Shown one piece after another: positions 45,501 to 55,297 of a stretch of 64,000 bases of DNA. A model generated the notes under the pieces. The model was not told the DNA's origin and searched no databases. It was given only the letters and a program-made list of their open reading frames with translations. Position 1 is the stretch's first letter; each line of letters opens with the position of its first letter. Source of the DNA: Schistocerca nitens (lineage: Eukaryota > Arthropoda > Insecta > Orthoptera > Acrididae). The stretch is from NCBI RefSeq assembly GCF_023898315.1, contig NC_064621.1, positions 127,656,521 to 127,720,520 on the forward strand. The letters are read 5' to 3'. Position numbers and translations under genes: made by a program.

Positions 45501-46630
45501 TGACAGTTCTGTGGTATGGGATGATTTTTGGCTGAAAAATTGCCATGATGTACGAGACGTACAAACACAAATATTCATTAATCAGTCCATCCTACATTTC
45601 TCACTGCAATGAGTTTGCCGTCACTACTGTTGTTTCGCTAACACTTTGGATACGAATCAGCCTAACAATCTATTGAATAGCATTCGTGGACTGGGAAACA
45701 TAATAGGCTCCTTCGGTCATCGAATTACCAGTTTTGTTTTCAGAGCGTGAATATAAGTATTTAGCTAAACTGCCCAGTGTTAATTACAGCGAAAATGCAA
45801 AAGGAAACACTGTTGTTTTTGTATTGCTGAGGACGGAAGCGACAGAATAAAGGTTGTAAAATTCGGTACTCGCAATAGAAACGCCGAAAGTGTCACCTCA
45901 TTGAATGGTCCATTGCTCTCATTTTTATAGTCACTCCTCACTAAGGTTCTGCAGAGCAATGGAAGCTGTAGACGGACACTGCAGTTACAGGCAAAACAGG
46001 ATATGTCAAAACAGGTTGTCCCCTTACACGTCTTGGAATCGTGTGGTAAACTGGATCTCAGAAGAAAAAGAAATGATAAATTGACCAGAGTTGTTTATTA
46101 TGAGGCGGTGTACTTTTACGTAAGACTTGCTGTGTCCTCTTAACGTGTGGACGTTGCGAGCTGCCACTGATAAACATCCTCCTGAAGGCCATCAATTTGC
46201 TACTGACACTGCAGTGATACTCCACTGATGTCACCGCCAAGACGAGCCAATTGGTCTCTCCACTTTGATAGACAAACATGGCCTTTCTGAGCACTTTATT
46301 GATTATGCCCCCGATTGTATCAAATCCTTAGATGTGTTTCCACTGATTGAACGTCGTTGCTGGAGAAGGAAAAACCAGGGCTCTAATGACCGTGCAGTTG
46401 CGCAGCCTGAACTCAAGGAACAAGAATAACTTCTTTCCCCTCGAAATAACAGTTCGGCAGCCACGTATTTCTTATTTCCTTATTCACTACTAGTTTCGTG
46501 CTTGTGGCCTCTTTCGCAAGCCGTCCTGCATAAAAATAGTACATAAAGAGCGAATCTCTGCACTAAGATTCAAATTTTGGTGAATACATTAAAACAGCAG
46601 TATAATGGGTCGCATTTATGTCATTAATTC
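45501..46630. other. intron sequence, nothing identified
   Basis: No supported gene or repeat. Confidence 0.4.
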
Positions 46631-46646
46631 CTAAAAAAGTATAAAA

Positions 46647-46843
46647 AAATGGTTCAAATGGCTCTGAGCACTATGGGACTTAACATCTAAGGTCATCAGT
46701 CCCCTAGAACTTAGAACTACTTAAACCTAACTAACCTAAGGACATCACACACATCCATGCCCGAGGCAGGATTCGAACCTGCGACCGGAGCGGTCACGCG
46801 GTTCCAGACTGAAGCGCCTAGACCTCACGGCCACACCGGCCGG
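46647..46843 (-). repeat. tRNA-derived SINE, copy 11
   Basis: Exact 16-bp target duplication, ctaaaaaagtataaaa, at 46631-46646 and 46844-46859. It lies between the two inverted Tc1 copies. Confidence 0.95.
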
Positions 46844-46859
46844 CTAAAAAAGTATAAAA

Positions 46860-48260
46860 TGAAGTTTAAGTTAGAGATAGTTACGTTGGTTGGTATACTG
46901 CAGTTGAGACCCGGTTGAGTTTCACTTGTCAAGAGTATAAGTTTGAAGTTAGAATATTGATTGTTCTGTTTACTGATGAATGAAGTAACTTAAGTCTATG
47001 ATTTTACGAATGCCCGCTAAGCTGTAATAGACTTGCATAGAGGAGAGGTAATGATACGTACTGAAGGAATCTCCGTGAAACTGAGTATAGAAGGTTGTAA
47101 TTTTTAGGATTAGACAGGAATGAGGTGCATAAAATTTCTAGCTCGTTCTGAGCTGCAACTTGAATCAGACCCAGGTTTTAATTGCGTGAGTAGACCAAGT
47201 GTTTTGATGTCTGAACATAGACGTAGTGACTATTTGCTGGTATTGTTGGAGAACGTTGAGGGACTGGCATTTCTTACATTGCTCCTTAGTGTGAATTTAT
47301 AATCTGTTGCTGTGGTCGCTTCTCGGTCGTGTATTTCGTAACTATTCGGGAATTTGTTGTGCTGAAATGTGTGGTGTGGTTATAAACTCCTGGAGTGGAA
47401 ATTATTCGTAAATTCTAGATTATGCGTACCATGTGGCTAGAAAGCCCCAAGTACTTTATCTGATCAGATAGGGGATATGAAGCCAGAATCCGTGTGGTTT
47501 CACGGGATAAGAAGCTTACTCATATGGTATCGAAAGTTGTAGTAACTGGAATCAGTTCTGGGGTGTTTAAAAATTTTGTGTCATTGTGGAAAAACAAGAG
47601 CTTCACGAAAAGTGCGCGTAGAGTATGACGGAATCTGAAGAGTAACCTTATAGTTTTGTATTTACATTATGTATGGTGTAATTTCTGTTGCGAATTAGAT
47701 TTTTTAAATACACAATCTAAGTGAAAATAGAGTTAGTTAGATTTGATTAGAGATCTGTTTTGATGTTGAATGCTTTGTCTTGACGAAAACAATGTGTAAA
47801 ATGCGACAAACATGTGTGCATTAAGTCTGAAGCAATTGCGAGCATAAATGTTACTGCATGTGAATTATGCAGTCGTATTTTCCACTTTTGTTTTATTAAC
47901 CTGTACTACAGATCTGTTTTGCAGTTGTTCATCACGTGTCACCTGTGTCCACAGCTTTGATTTCCTTTTTTATTAAAATAGAATTTATGTCTGAAAATCA
48001 AACTGTTATACTCTGGTAGTTAGCACCGGATGGTTTTAGTAACTGGGTAGGGAAGACTACCTGCTCGAAAAATGAATGCTCTGCCGAGCTCACAAATTGT
48101 TATGGAGTTAGAAACTTACGGCATATAATGGGAAGACCCCAGCTTCATTTTTTGCTCCGTGTCTAATGATCTTGAATCAGATGGAACTTTTAATGCTGGT
48201 TTTCCTTCTGTGGGAAGGCCACATTTGTGACTTCGAAAATAGGGAATTGTTGTGTGCGCC
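46860..48260. other. AT-rich intron sequence, nothing identified
   Basis: No supported gene or repeat in this 1.4 kb. Confidence 0.4.
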
Positions 48261-48266
48261 AACATA

Positions 48267-49688
48267 CACTCCTGGAAATTGAAATAAGAACACCGTGAAT
48301 TCATTGTCCCAGGAAGGGGAAACTTTATTGACACATTCCTGGGGTCAGATACATCACATGATCACACTGACAGAACCACAGGCACATAGACACAGGCAAC
48401 AGAGCATGCACAATGTCGGCACTAGTACAGTGTATATCCACCTTTCGCAGCAATGCAGGCTGCTATTCTCCCATGGAGACGATCGTACAGATGCTGGATG
48501 TAGTCCTGTGGAACGGCTTGCCATGCCATTTCCACCTGGCGCCTCAGTTGGACCAGCGTTCGTGCTGGACGTGCAGACCGCGTGAGACGACGCTTCATCC
48601 AGTCCCAAACATGCTCAATGGGGGACAGATCCGGAGATCTTGCTGGCCAGGGTAGTTGACTTACACCTTCTAGAGCACGTTGGGTGGCACGGGATACATG
48701 CGGACGTGCATTGTCCTGTTGGAACAGCAAGTTCCCTTGCCGGTCTAGGAATGGTAGAACGATGGGTTCGATGACGGTTTGGATGTACCGTGCACTATTC
48801 AGTGTCCCCTCGACGATCACCAGTGGTGTACGGCCAGTGTAGGAGATCGCTCCCCACACCATGATGCCGGGTGTTGGCCCTGTGTGCCTCGGTCGTATGC
48901 AGTCCTGATTGTGGCGCTCACCTGCACGGCGCCAAACACGCATACGACCATCATTGGCACCAAGGCAGAAGCGACTCTCATCGCTGAAGACGACACGTCT
49001 CCATTCGTCCCTCCATTCACGCCTGTCGCGACACCACTGGAGGCGGGCTGCACGATGTTGGGGCGTGAGCGGAAGACGGCCTAACGGTGTGCGGGACCGT
49101 AGCCCAGCTTCATGGAGACGGTTGCGAATGGTCCTCGCCGATACCCCAGGAGCAACAGTGTCCCTAATTTGCTGGGAAGTGGCGGTGCGGTCCCCTACGG
49201 CACTGCGTAGGATCCTACGGTCTTGGCGTGCATCCGTGCGTCGCTGCGGTCCGGTCCCAGGTCGACGGGCACGTGCACCTTCCGCCGACCACTGGCGATA
49301 ACATCGATGTACTGTGGAGACCTCACGCCCCACGTGTTGAGCAATTCGGCGGTACGTCCACCCGGCCTCCCGCATGCCCACTATACGCCCTCGCTCAAAG
49401 TCCGTCAACTGCACATACGGTTCACGTCCACGCTGTCGCGGCATGCTACCAGTGTTAAAGACTGCGATGGAGCTCCGTACGCCACGGCAAACTGGCTGAC
49501 ACTGACGGCGGCGGTGCACAAATGCTGCGCAGCTAGCGCCATTCGGCGACCAACACCGCGGTTCCTGGTGTGTCCGCTGTGCCGTGCGTGTGATCATTGC
49601 TTGTACAGCCCTCTCGCAGTGTCCGGAGCAAGTATGGTGGGTCTGACACACCGGTGTCAATGTGTTCTTTTTTCCATTTCCAGGAGTG
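48267..49688 (-). mobile_element. complete Tc1-like element, copy B
   Basis: 1422 bp, same ends as copy A, TA target duplication at 48265-48266 and 49689-49690. Inverted with respect to copy A, with 3227 bp between them. Confidence 0.95.
48422..49444 (-). CDS. Tc1-like transposase, 340 residues, intact
   Basis: Same layout as the copy A protein: two N-terminal helix-turn-helix units, FSDESRF, QQDNARPH and SPDLSPIEHVWD with 32 residues between the second Asp and the Glu. No stop or frameshift. The ten differences from copy A include Tyr for Cys at residue 49, Arg for Cys twice, and Leu for Pro near the end; none is a catalytic acid. Either copy could be active judging by sequence alone. Confidence 0.93.
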   Translation of the reverse strand: MPRQRGREPYVQLTDFERGRIVGMREAGWTYRRIAQHVGREVSTVHRCYRQWSAEGARARRPGTGPQRRTDARQDRRILRSAVGDRTATSQQIRDTVAPGVSARTIRNRLHEAGLRSRTPLGRLPLTPQHRAARLQWCRDRREWRDEWRRVVFSDESRFCLGANDGRMRVWRRAGERHNQDCIRPRHTGPTPGIMVWGAISYTGRTPLVIVEGTLNSARYIQTVIEPIVLPFLDRQGNLLFQQDNARPHVSRATQRALEGVSQLPWPARSPDLSPIEHVWDWMKRRLTRSARPARTLVQLRRQVEMAWQAVPQDYIQHLYDRLHGRIAACIAAKGGYTLY

Positions 49689-49690
49689 TA

Positions 49691-50460
49691 TATTGAGACT
49701 TGGATCTGAAGAGAACCGGCGGATATTCACAAGAATTGAAAAAAACTTCAATAAAGACATGGAACATTGTAGAGTAGCTTGGAAGAGGGCGTGGACCTTC
49801 TGTGTTTTAAATGGGAAAAATTTTGAGTGTCGAAGTGGGCGTTTGACAGTACCCTACGAGTTTAAATGACGTTTGTGTGTGTGTGAGTGAGTGAGTGTGT
49901 ACTCCTAGTACTGGGCAGACTGCAATCAACATAATCGTTAGAGCACGCAAGCACTGTAAAAAATGGATGTGAAAAGGCCACGCACAGACCAGCGGTTTGA
50001 GGGGTCATGGTGCTCTGTTCCTATTTCAGCGAGGGACATGGGGTAAAATCTTTTCGTTTAGCACCGAACAGCGGCCGTTTGTATAGCCATTCGAATATCT
50101 GTCTAACTGTAGGTATGGTAGAGTGTATTAAGTAAGATTCGACAGATGTACCAGAGATGGCACCCAGGAAACTTGTGCAAATCCATCAACGCCTTTCCAA
50201 AAGATTTTAGCTGGTTGAAATTAATTCTCGGCTAATGGCACCATTTTTTAAGTGTACCGTTCTCAATTTACATGCAAAAACTGTCACCCTTAAGTGGAGT
50301 GAGAGTCATGGTTCAACTTTGGTCCGCCGAAGTATCGGACATTGGTCTGAAATAAGTTTTGACCGTTTTGAAAAATCTTGCTTCGTTATGTTTTAGCGTG
50401 TCAAAAACACGTTTTCTTTAAGTTTTCTGAAGCTCGCCACTTCTACACTTGAAACTTTGC
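49691..50460. other. intron sequence, nothing firm
   Basis: It has a short gtgtgagtgagtgag tract near 49876. The stretch from 50235 may be the outer part of the Tc1 element that follows. Confidence 0.35.
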
Positions 50461-50467
50461 ACTAGGG

Positions 50468-51425
50468 TACATTGAAGCTCTAAACAAACTGGTATAGGGA
50501 TGCGTATACAGAGACACGTGAACAGGCGGAATACGGCGCTGCGGTTGGCAACGACCATACAAGACAATAAGTGTCTGGCGCAGTTGTTAGATCGGTTACT
50601 GCCGCTACAATGGCAGATTACCAAGATTTAAGTGAATTTGAACGTGCTGTTCTAGTGAGGTAGCGATGAAGTGTGGATTTTCCCGTATCACCATTTCACG
50701 CGTGTACCGCGAAATCAGGAATATGGTAAAACATCAGCTCTCCGACATGGCTGCGGCCAGAAAAAGATGCTGCAAGAACGGGACCAACGACGACTCAAGA
50801 GAATCGTTCAACATGACTGAAGTGCAACCCTTCCGCAAATTGCCGCAGATTTCAATGCTGAGTCATAAAAAACTGTTATCGTGCGAACCATTCAACGGGC
50901 TTTCGTAGCCGAAGGCTCACTCTTGGAGGCTTGATGACTTCATGACACATGGCTATACGCCTCGCCTGGGATCGTCATCAACGACATTGTACAATTGATA
51001 ACTAGAAACATGTTGTCTGGTCAGACGAGTGTCGTTTCAAATTGCATCGAGCGGGTGGATGTGTACGGATATAGAGACAACCTCATGAACCCATGGACCG
51101 GACTTGATCAATTCCATACGTCCAGAAATGCCACAGAGTGGCTCCAGGAAGACTCTTCTGAGTTTAAACACCTCCGCTGGCCACCAAACTCCACAGACAT
51201 GAAATTCATATCTTGGTTGCCTTGCAACGTGCTGTTCAGAAGAGATCTCTATTCCCTCGTACTTATTCGGATTTATGGACAGCCCTGAAAGATTCACCTT
51301 GTCAGTTCCCTTCAGCACTACTTCAGCAGTAGTCGAATCCCCGTCACGTCGTGTTGCGGCACTTCTGCGCCCTTGCTTGGGCCCTACAAGAAATTGGGCA
51401 GGTGACCTGCTTCTTTGGCTTTTCT
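50468..51425 (+). pseudogene. Tc1-like transposase relic, internally deleted
   Basis: The start codon at 50610 opens MADYQDLSEFERAVLV, the N-terminus of a known insect Tc1 family, followed by ITISRVYREIR of the helix-turn-helix. The core shows WSDECRFKLHRA (about 51017). The sequence then jumps to NATEWLQEDSSEFKHLRWPP (about 51128), so the segment with the second catalytic Asp is largely lost. Stops and frameshifts occur throughout. Confidence 0.75.
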
Positions 51426-51599
51426 GTGTACGTAAATGGATGAAGTCTACTTGAACTTTTTTTATCCACTAAACGTTATTCGTAGTCGAGATACGATGGT
51501 TTAAAGTAGAGCTAGGTATAGCACGCAAAATTCATTTTTTAGTAATTTACGGTCATCCTGTCGTTTTGTGAAAGCTTTATCTGTTGCCATGATATAATC

Positions 51600-52545
51600 A
51601 ACGTTATTCGAGAGACAAAACCTATACCAGTTCAGTCGTCGCCGGAGTCAACAAAAATCTATATCGGTTGCCAAGCTGTGGCATTCTAATGTCCACATTA
51701 CATTGGCAAAAAGTTGGGAATATGTCAAATTGTTTTGATTCAAATGTCTTTGAAGCTGCCAGATAAGTCGATAAGTTAGTTTCCACTCTTTTCATCCCTG
51801 AACCTCCCCGGGACATACTTGTTTTTTTGTGCTGCGATAGGATCATTTGTCATTCTGGTTAGTATGTTCTTAGGGAGTCTTACACAGCAGTGGTCGAATT
51901 TATATTCAATCCTGTCGAGTGGATCAACACCTACCTCCGCAAGATTCCATACGGTGTATAGTGGAGGGAAGTTTGAACCACTACTAGTCATTTACTTTCC
52001 CACTCAATTCGAAATGGGCTGAGGGGGAAAAACTGGATACGAGTGTACACCTCAGTACGAGTTTTAATTTCTTTAAGCTGGTTTTCACGGTCCTTACGCG
52101 AAATGTATGTCGGCGGCAGTAGGCTCGCTTGATAGTCAGCTACAAATGCCGGTTTCCAAAATTTTCTCAATAGCGTTTCTGGAAATGAATGTCTTCCCTA
52201 CAGGGTTCCCCGTTAATACTGTTGAGCATTTTTGTAATAGTTGCTTGTTGATCGAACCATCCAGCGACAAATCTACCAGCACACTATGAATTGCTTCGAT
52301 GTCTTCCTTTAATCCGAGCTCATGAAGATCCCAGACTCGAGCAATAGTTAAGAACAAGTCGTAAATGTTTTTGGTCCGTGCCCTGCTTTATACATGTGCT
52401 ATACTTTCCTAGAATTCTCGCAATAAACCGAAGTCGACCATTGGCCTTCCCCTCTACCAATAAAGTGTGCTCGTTCCGCTTCATACTGTTTTGGAACGTT
52501 ACTCCTAGACATTTAACACATGTGTCTGTGTCAAGTAGCACGTTC
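51600..52545 (-). pseudogene. unassigned coding relic, partly LINE-like
   Basis: At 52541-52320 the minus-strand frame CVKCLGVTFQNSMKRNEHTLL...KANGRLRFIARIL looks like the end of a Jockey/CR1-type reverse transcriptase. Further on, 52357-52136 and 51991-51776 are in frames with long protein-like stretches (AVWNLAEVGVDPLDRIEY-like) that I cannot place. They may be the remainder of the same element or another one. Numerous stops. Confidence 0.4.
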
Positions 52546-52640
52546 GAACATTACAGGAGTTTTCTTCGACATCATCTGCATTAACTTACAATTTATACAT
52601 GGTGAAGAAGCTGCAATTCTTGGGCCTGTGCTGTACTCAC

Positions 52641-52817
52641 TGGATCCAATGTAGTAGACGGTGAAGTCCTTGTGGGTGCCCACGAGGTCGACCTTGAGCC
52701 GGTGCACGGCCAGCTTGGTGAAGACGACGTCGCCGCGGTAGAAGACGGGCCGGCCGCCCTCGTGGGCCACCGACTCGTCCATCAGCGGGTGCGAGCGGAT
52801 GAAGTTGAGCACCACGT
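52641..52817 (-). CDS. semaphorin exon within the Sema domain
   Basis: Minus-strand exon of 177 bp. The acceptor ends TTCGCAG at 52818 and the donor GTGAGTACAG begins at 52640. It enters with two bases of a split codon and leaves after one base, which the next exon (37361) completes to Asn. It encodes VVLNFIRSHPLMDESV, HEGGRPVFYRGDVVFTKLAV and DFTVYYIGS, the segment of the Sema propeller that is typically followed by the NTGRxYK strand. GC-rich, as in the PSI exon. Together with 37361-37237 and 11102-10951 it gives about 150 residues of one protein. No earlier exon is visible up to 64000. Confidence 0.88.
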
Positions 52818-52829
52818 CTGCGAACACGT

Positions 52830-53300
52830 TCAGTTCCGTAAAGCGGGCAGTGTACCACGTCAGGGAAACTTGTCTGTTTGACAGTTAAATTCATACAATT
52901 TTTGACAATGTAATTTTTGTCACTGTAGCCAATGTTTGATGTCTTTGTTGCAGTGGGAGTATAGCAACAAATTATTCCACATCCAAATACTTCCTGCGTC
53001 GTAATTCCAGTTTGGCGGAATAAATATTTCAAAATCATTTTCGTCACACATAATACTGAACTAACAGCAAAAGGAAGGAAATATCTTTTAATACTGGAGT
53101 GTTGGATATATTCAGACCTTATAAATGCCACACAGATATATATCTCCTATTAATAAGAAGAAAAAGTGGTTTTCCTATAACGTATAGCTCAACAAATACT
53201 AGTCTGAAAGCTGATATATTGGACTCGAAACCGAATAATTTCCATTCGCCCTTAGAGCAGTTATAAGGGATTACCAGAAAGTTTCTACTTGATGGAGTTG
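52830..53300. other. intron sequence, nothing identified
   Basis: AT-rich. A long minus-strand frame (53131-52637) runs through the exon in the wrong phase and is not real. Confidence 0.4.
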
Positions 53301-53310
53301 CTGCAACGTA

Positions 53311-54364
53311 CGAGGTGTGTTTTTTAAGTAAGTACCGTTTTGAAATTTAGAAAAAGACGTGCTATGGTATCTCAATAATTTTATTTTTGCATGAAAGCCT
53401 GTACCTTAATCTACGCACTGACGCCATTACAGTCTGATTCTTCCCTGTTTACGTTGTGTTTAAGATGCCTCCGATAATTGTGAGTCCCGCCGACTGTGGA
53501 GTACGAGTTGTTATAAGATTTCTTAGTGCTAAAGGCCTAAAAGCGATCGATGTTCATCGTGAGATCTATGCAGTTTACGGAGAAAACATTATCAAAGATG
53601 GAATGGTAAAAAAGTGAGTGAGAGCATGTAAAGATTGTCACACAAAAGAAAGTTTGGTACAGGAAATGGACAATAAGGTGAGAGAAAATAGACGCTTTAC
53701 GATTTCCTCCTTGCGGGATGACTTTCCTAAAGTTTATCGTAGTGTTTTGTATGGCATTGTGATCGAGCACTTGAATTACCGAAAACTGTGCGCACGTTGG
53801 GTACCGAAAATGTTGACGGGTATGCACAAAACCAAACGTTTAGACAGTGCATTGATTTTCGTTGAGCGGTTCCACAACGACGGTGATTATTTCTTAAGCC
53901 AAATTGTTATGGATGATGAAACACGGGTGATCTACGTCACACTAGAATCAAAGTAACAGTCCATGGAAGTTGAGCAAGGGCATCGTTTTGCTGTGGCGAA
54001 TCAGACCAAAGATCTCATCACATCTTTTCGATGGGTAACTCCAGGACATCCTCTGTACAGCCCCGATCTTGCGCCCAGTGACTACCATCTGTTCCTGCAC
54101 TTGAAGAAACACCAGAGCGGTCAGCGTCTTCAAGACGATGACGAAGTCAAAGAGTGGTGATGCAGTGGTTAACAAGTCAGGAGGCAGACTTCTACGAGGC
54201 CGGTATTCAAAACTGGTACAACGTTATGACAAGTGCCACAATATTGAAATTATGTAGAAAAGTAGATTAAGGTACAGGGTTTCATGCAAAAATAAAATTA
54301 TTGAGATATCTTAGCACGTCTTTTTTTAATTTCAAAACGGTACTTACTTAAAAAACAAGCCTCA
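53311..54364 (+). mobile_element. mariner element with ~110-bp inverted repeats, internally deleted
   Basis: Ends cgaggtgtgttttttaagtaag (left) and the inverted tgaggcttgttttttaagtaag (right), next to TA at 53309-53310 and 54365-54366. The arms share tttgcatgaaaccctgtacc-like and agacgtgctatggtatctcaat-like blocks. Confidence 0.85.
53465..54160 (+). pseudogene. mariner transposase, deleted and interrupted
   Basis: The ATG at 53465 opens a frame with the N-terminal helix-turn-helix (VIRFLSAKGLKAIDVHREI). A TGA at 53615 replaces the usual Trp. The frame resumes with RENRRFTISSLRDDFP, FLSQIVMDDETRV (first catalytic Asp) and a TAA at 53954. Then comes YSPDLAPSDYHLFLHL (about 54057), holding the last Asp. 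The segment with the middle Asp (HDNARPH-like) is missing, so it is inactive. Confidence 0.82.
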
Positions 54365-54845
54365 TATATGCAACGTAGCGCGTCTCCGGTGCACGTATAT
54401 AAGCACTGACATGTAGCCAAGGGATTAGTGTGCCATTTGTGACTTTCTGACGACTGTCCAGTAAATGGGGAAACATGAACTACTGCGAGGGGATTACCAA
54501 CTGCGTCCAAACAGAATAAACGTACTCTGTTGTTTTCTTGGATGCGGAGGGACAAACACTGGTAGACATTTATTGGAAAAGGAAGAAGGTGTGGGCGGCA
54601 GCATGTCTGTTGAAAAGCATCGTTGTGGAATGGTGTACCAAGATCTATGCTGCTGATGCTCACGCTGTTCTTTGATTATTGGGCCCCACTGCTTACTGAT
54701 TTCAAGAAACCTGGTGTCTCCATGACTGGGGAACGGTACTGTGAAACGATAGAGAAATTATGGTGTGCAGTTAAGGCGAAATTGCTACGGGGTGCTGCTG
54801 CTACATGATAACGAGCTTCCCAAAGTCACTAACGTCCAACGCAGG

Positions 54846-55047
54846 GCCGGCCGGAGTGGCCGAGCGGTTCTAGGCGCTACAGTCTGGAACCGCGCGACCG
54901 CTACGGTCGCAGGTTCGAATCCTGCCTCGGGCATGGATGTGTGTGATGTCCTTAGGTTCGTTAGGTTTAACTAGTTCTAAGTTCTAGGGGACTAATGACC
55001 TCAGCAGTTGAGTCCCATAGTGCTCAGAGCCATTTGAACCATTTTTT
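54846..55047 (+). repeat. tRNA-derived SINE, copy 12
   Basis: Complete head with ggttcgaatcc (near 54911), ending ccatttgaaccattttttgg. No clear target duplication. Confidence 0.9.
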
Positions 55048-55258
55048 GGACCTCGCTGAGCGAAACAGTTGCTGGTGGATTGCTACATCGCTGCACCACC
55101 GTGTGCGTCGGTGGACGTGTAGTGGACATAATAATTATTATAATAATTAGCTGATTGATAAAATGATTCTTTTGCCTTCAAACGATTTTTGACTCACATT
55201 TTTCTATCATTCCCCATCAGAAGACACACCTCACAGCTGTTTATTGACAGGAAATAAC

Positions 55259-55294
<36 letters not shown>

Positions 55295-55297
55295 AAA
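55259..55297. repeat. (TAA)n tract, 5' flank of the R4/Dong-like LINE
   Basis: About 12 TAA units, a few irregular. A shorter tract at 59028-59043 lies at the other end of the LINE. Confidence 0.9.

Noticed and set aside
52637-53131. 164-codon minus-strand ORF over the Sema exon
   Set aside because: Its exon part is in the wrong phase. The Sema-domain text is in another frame bounded by splice sites.
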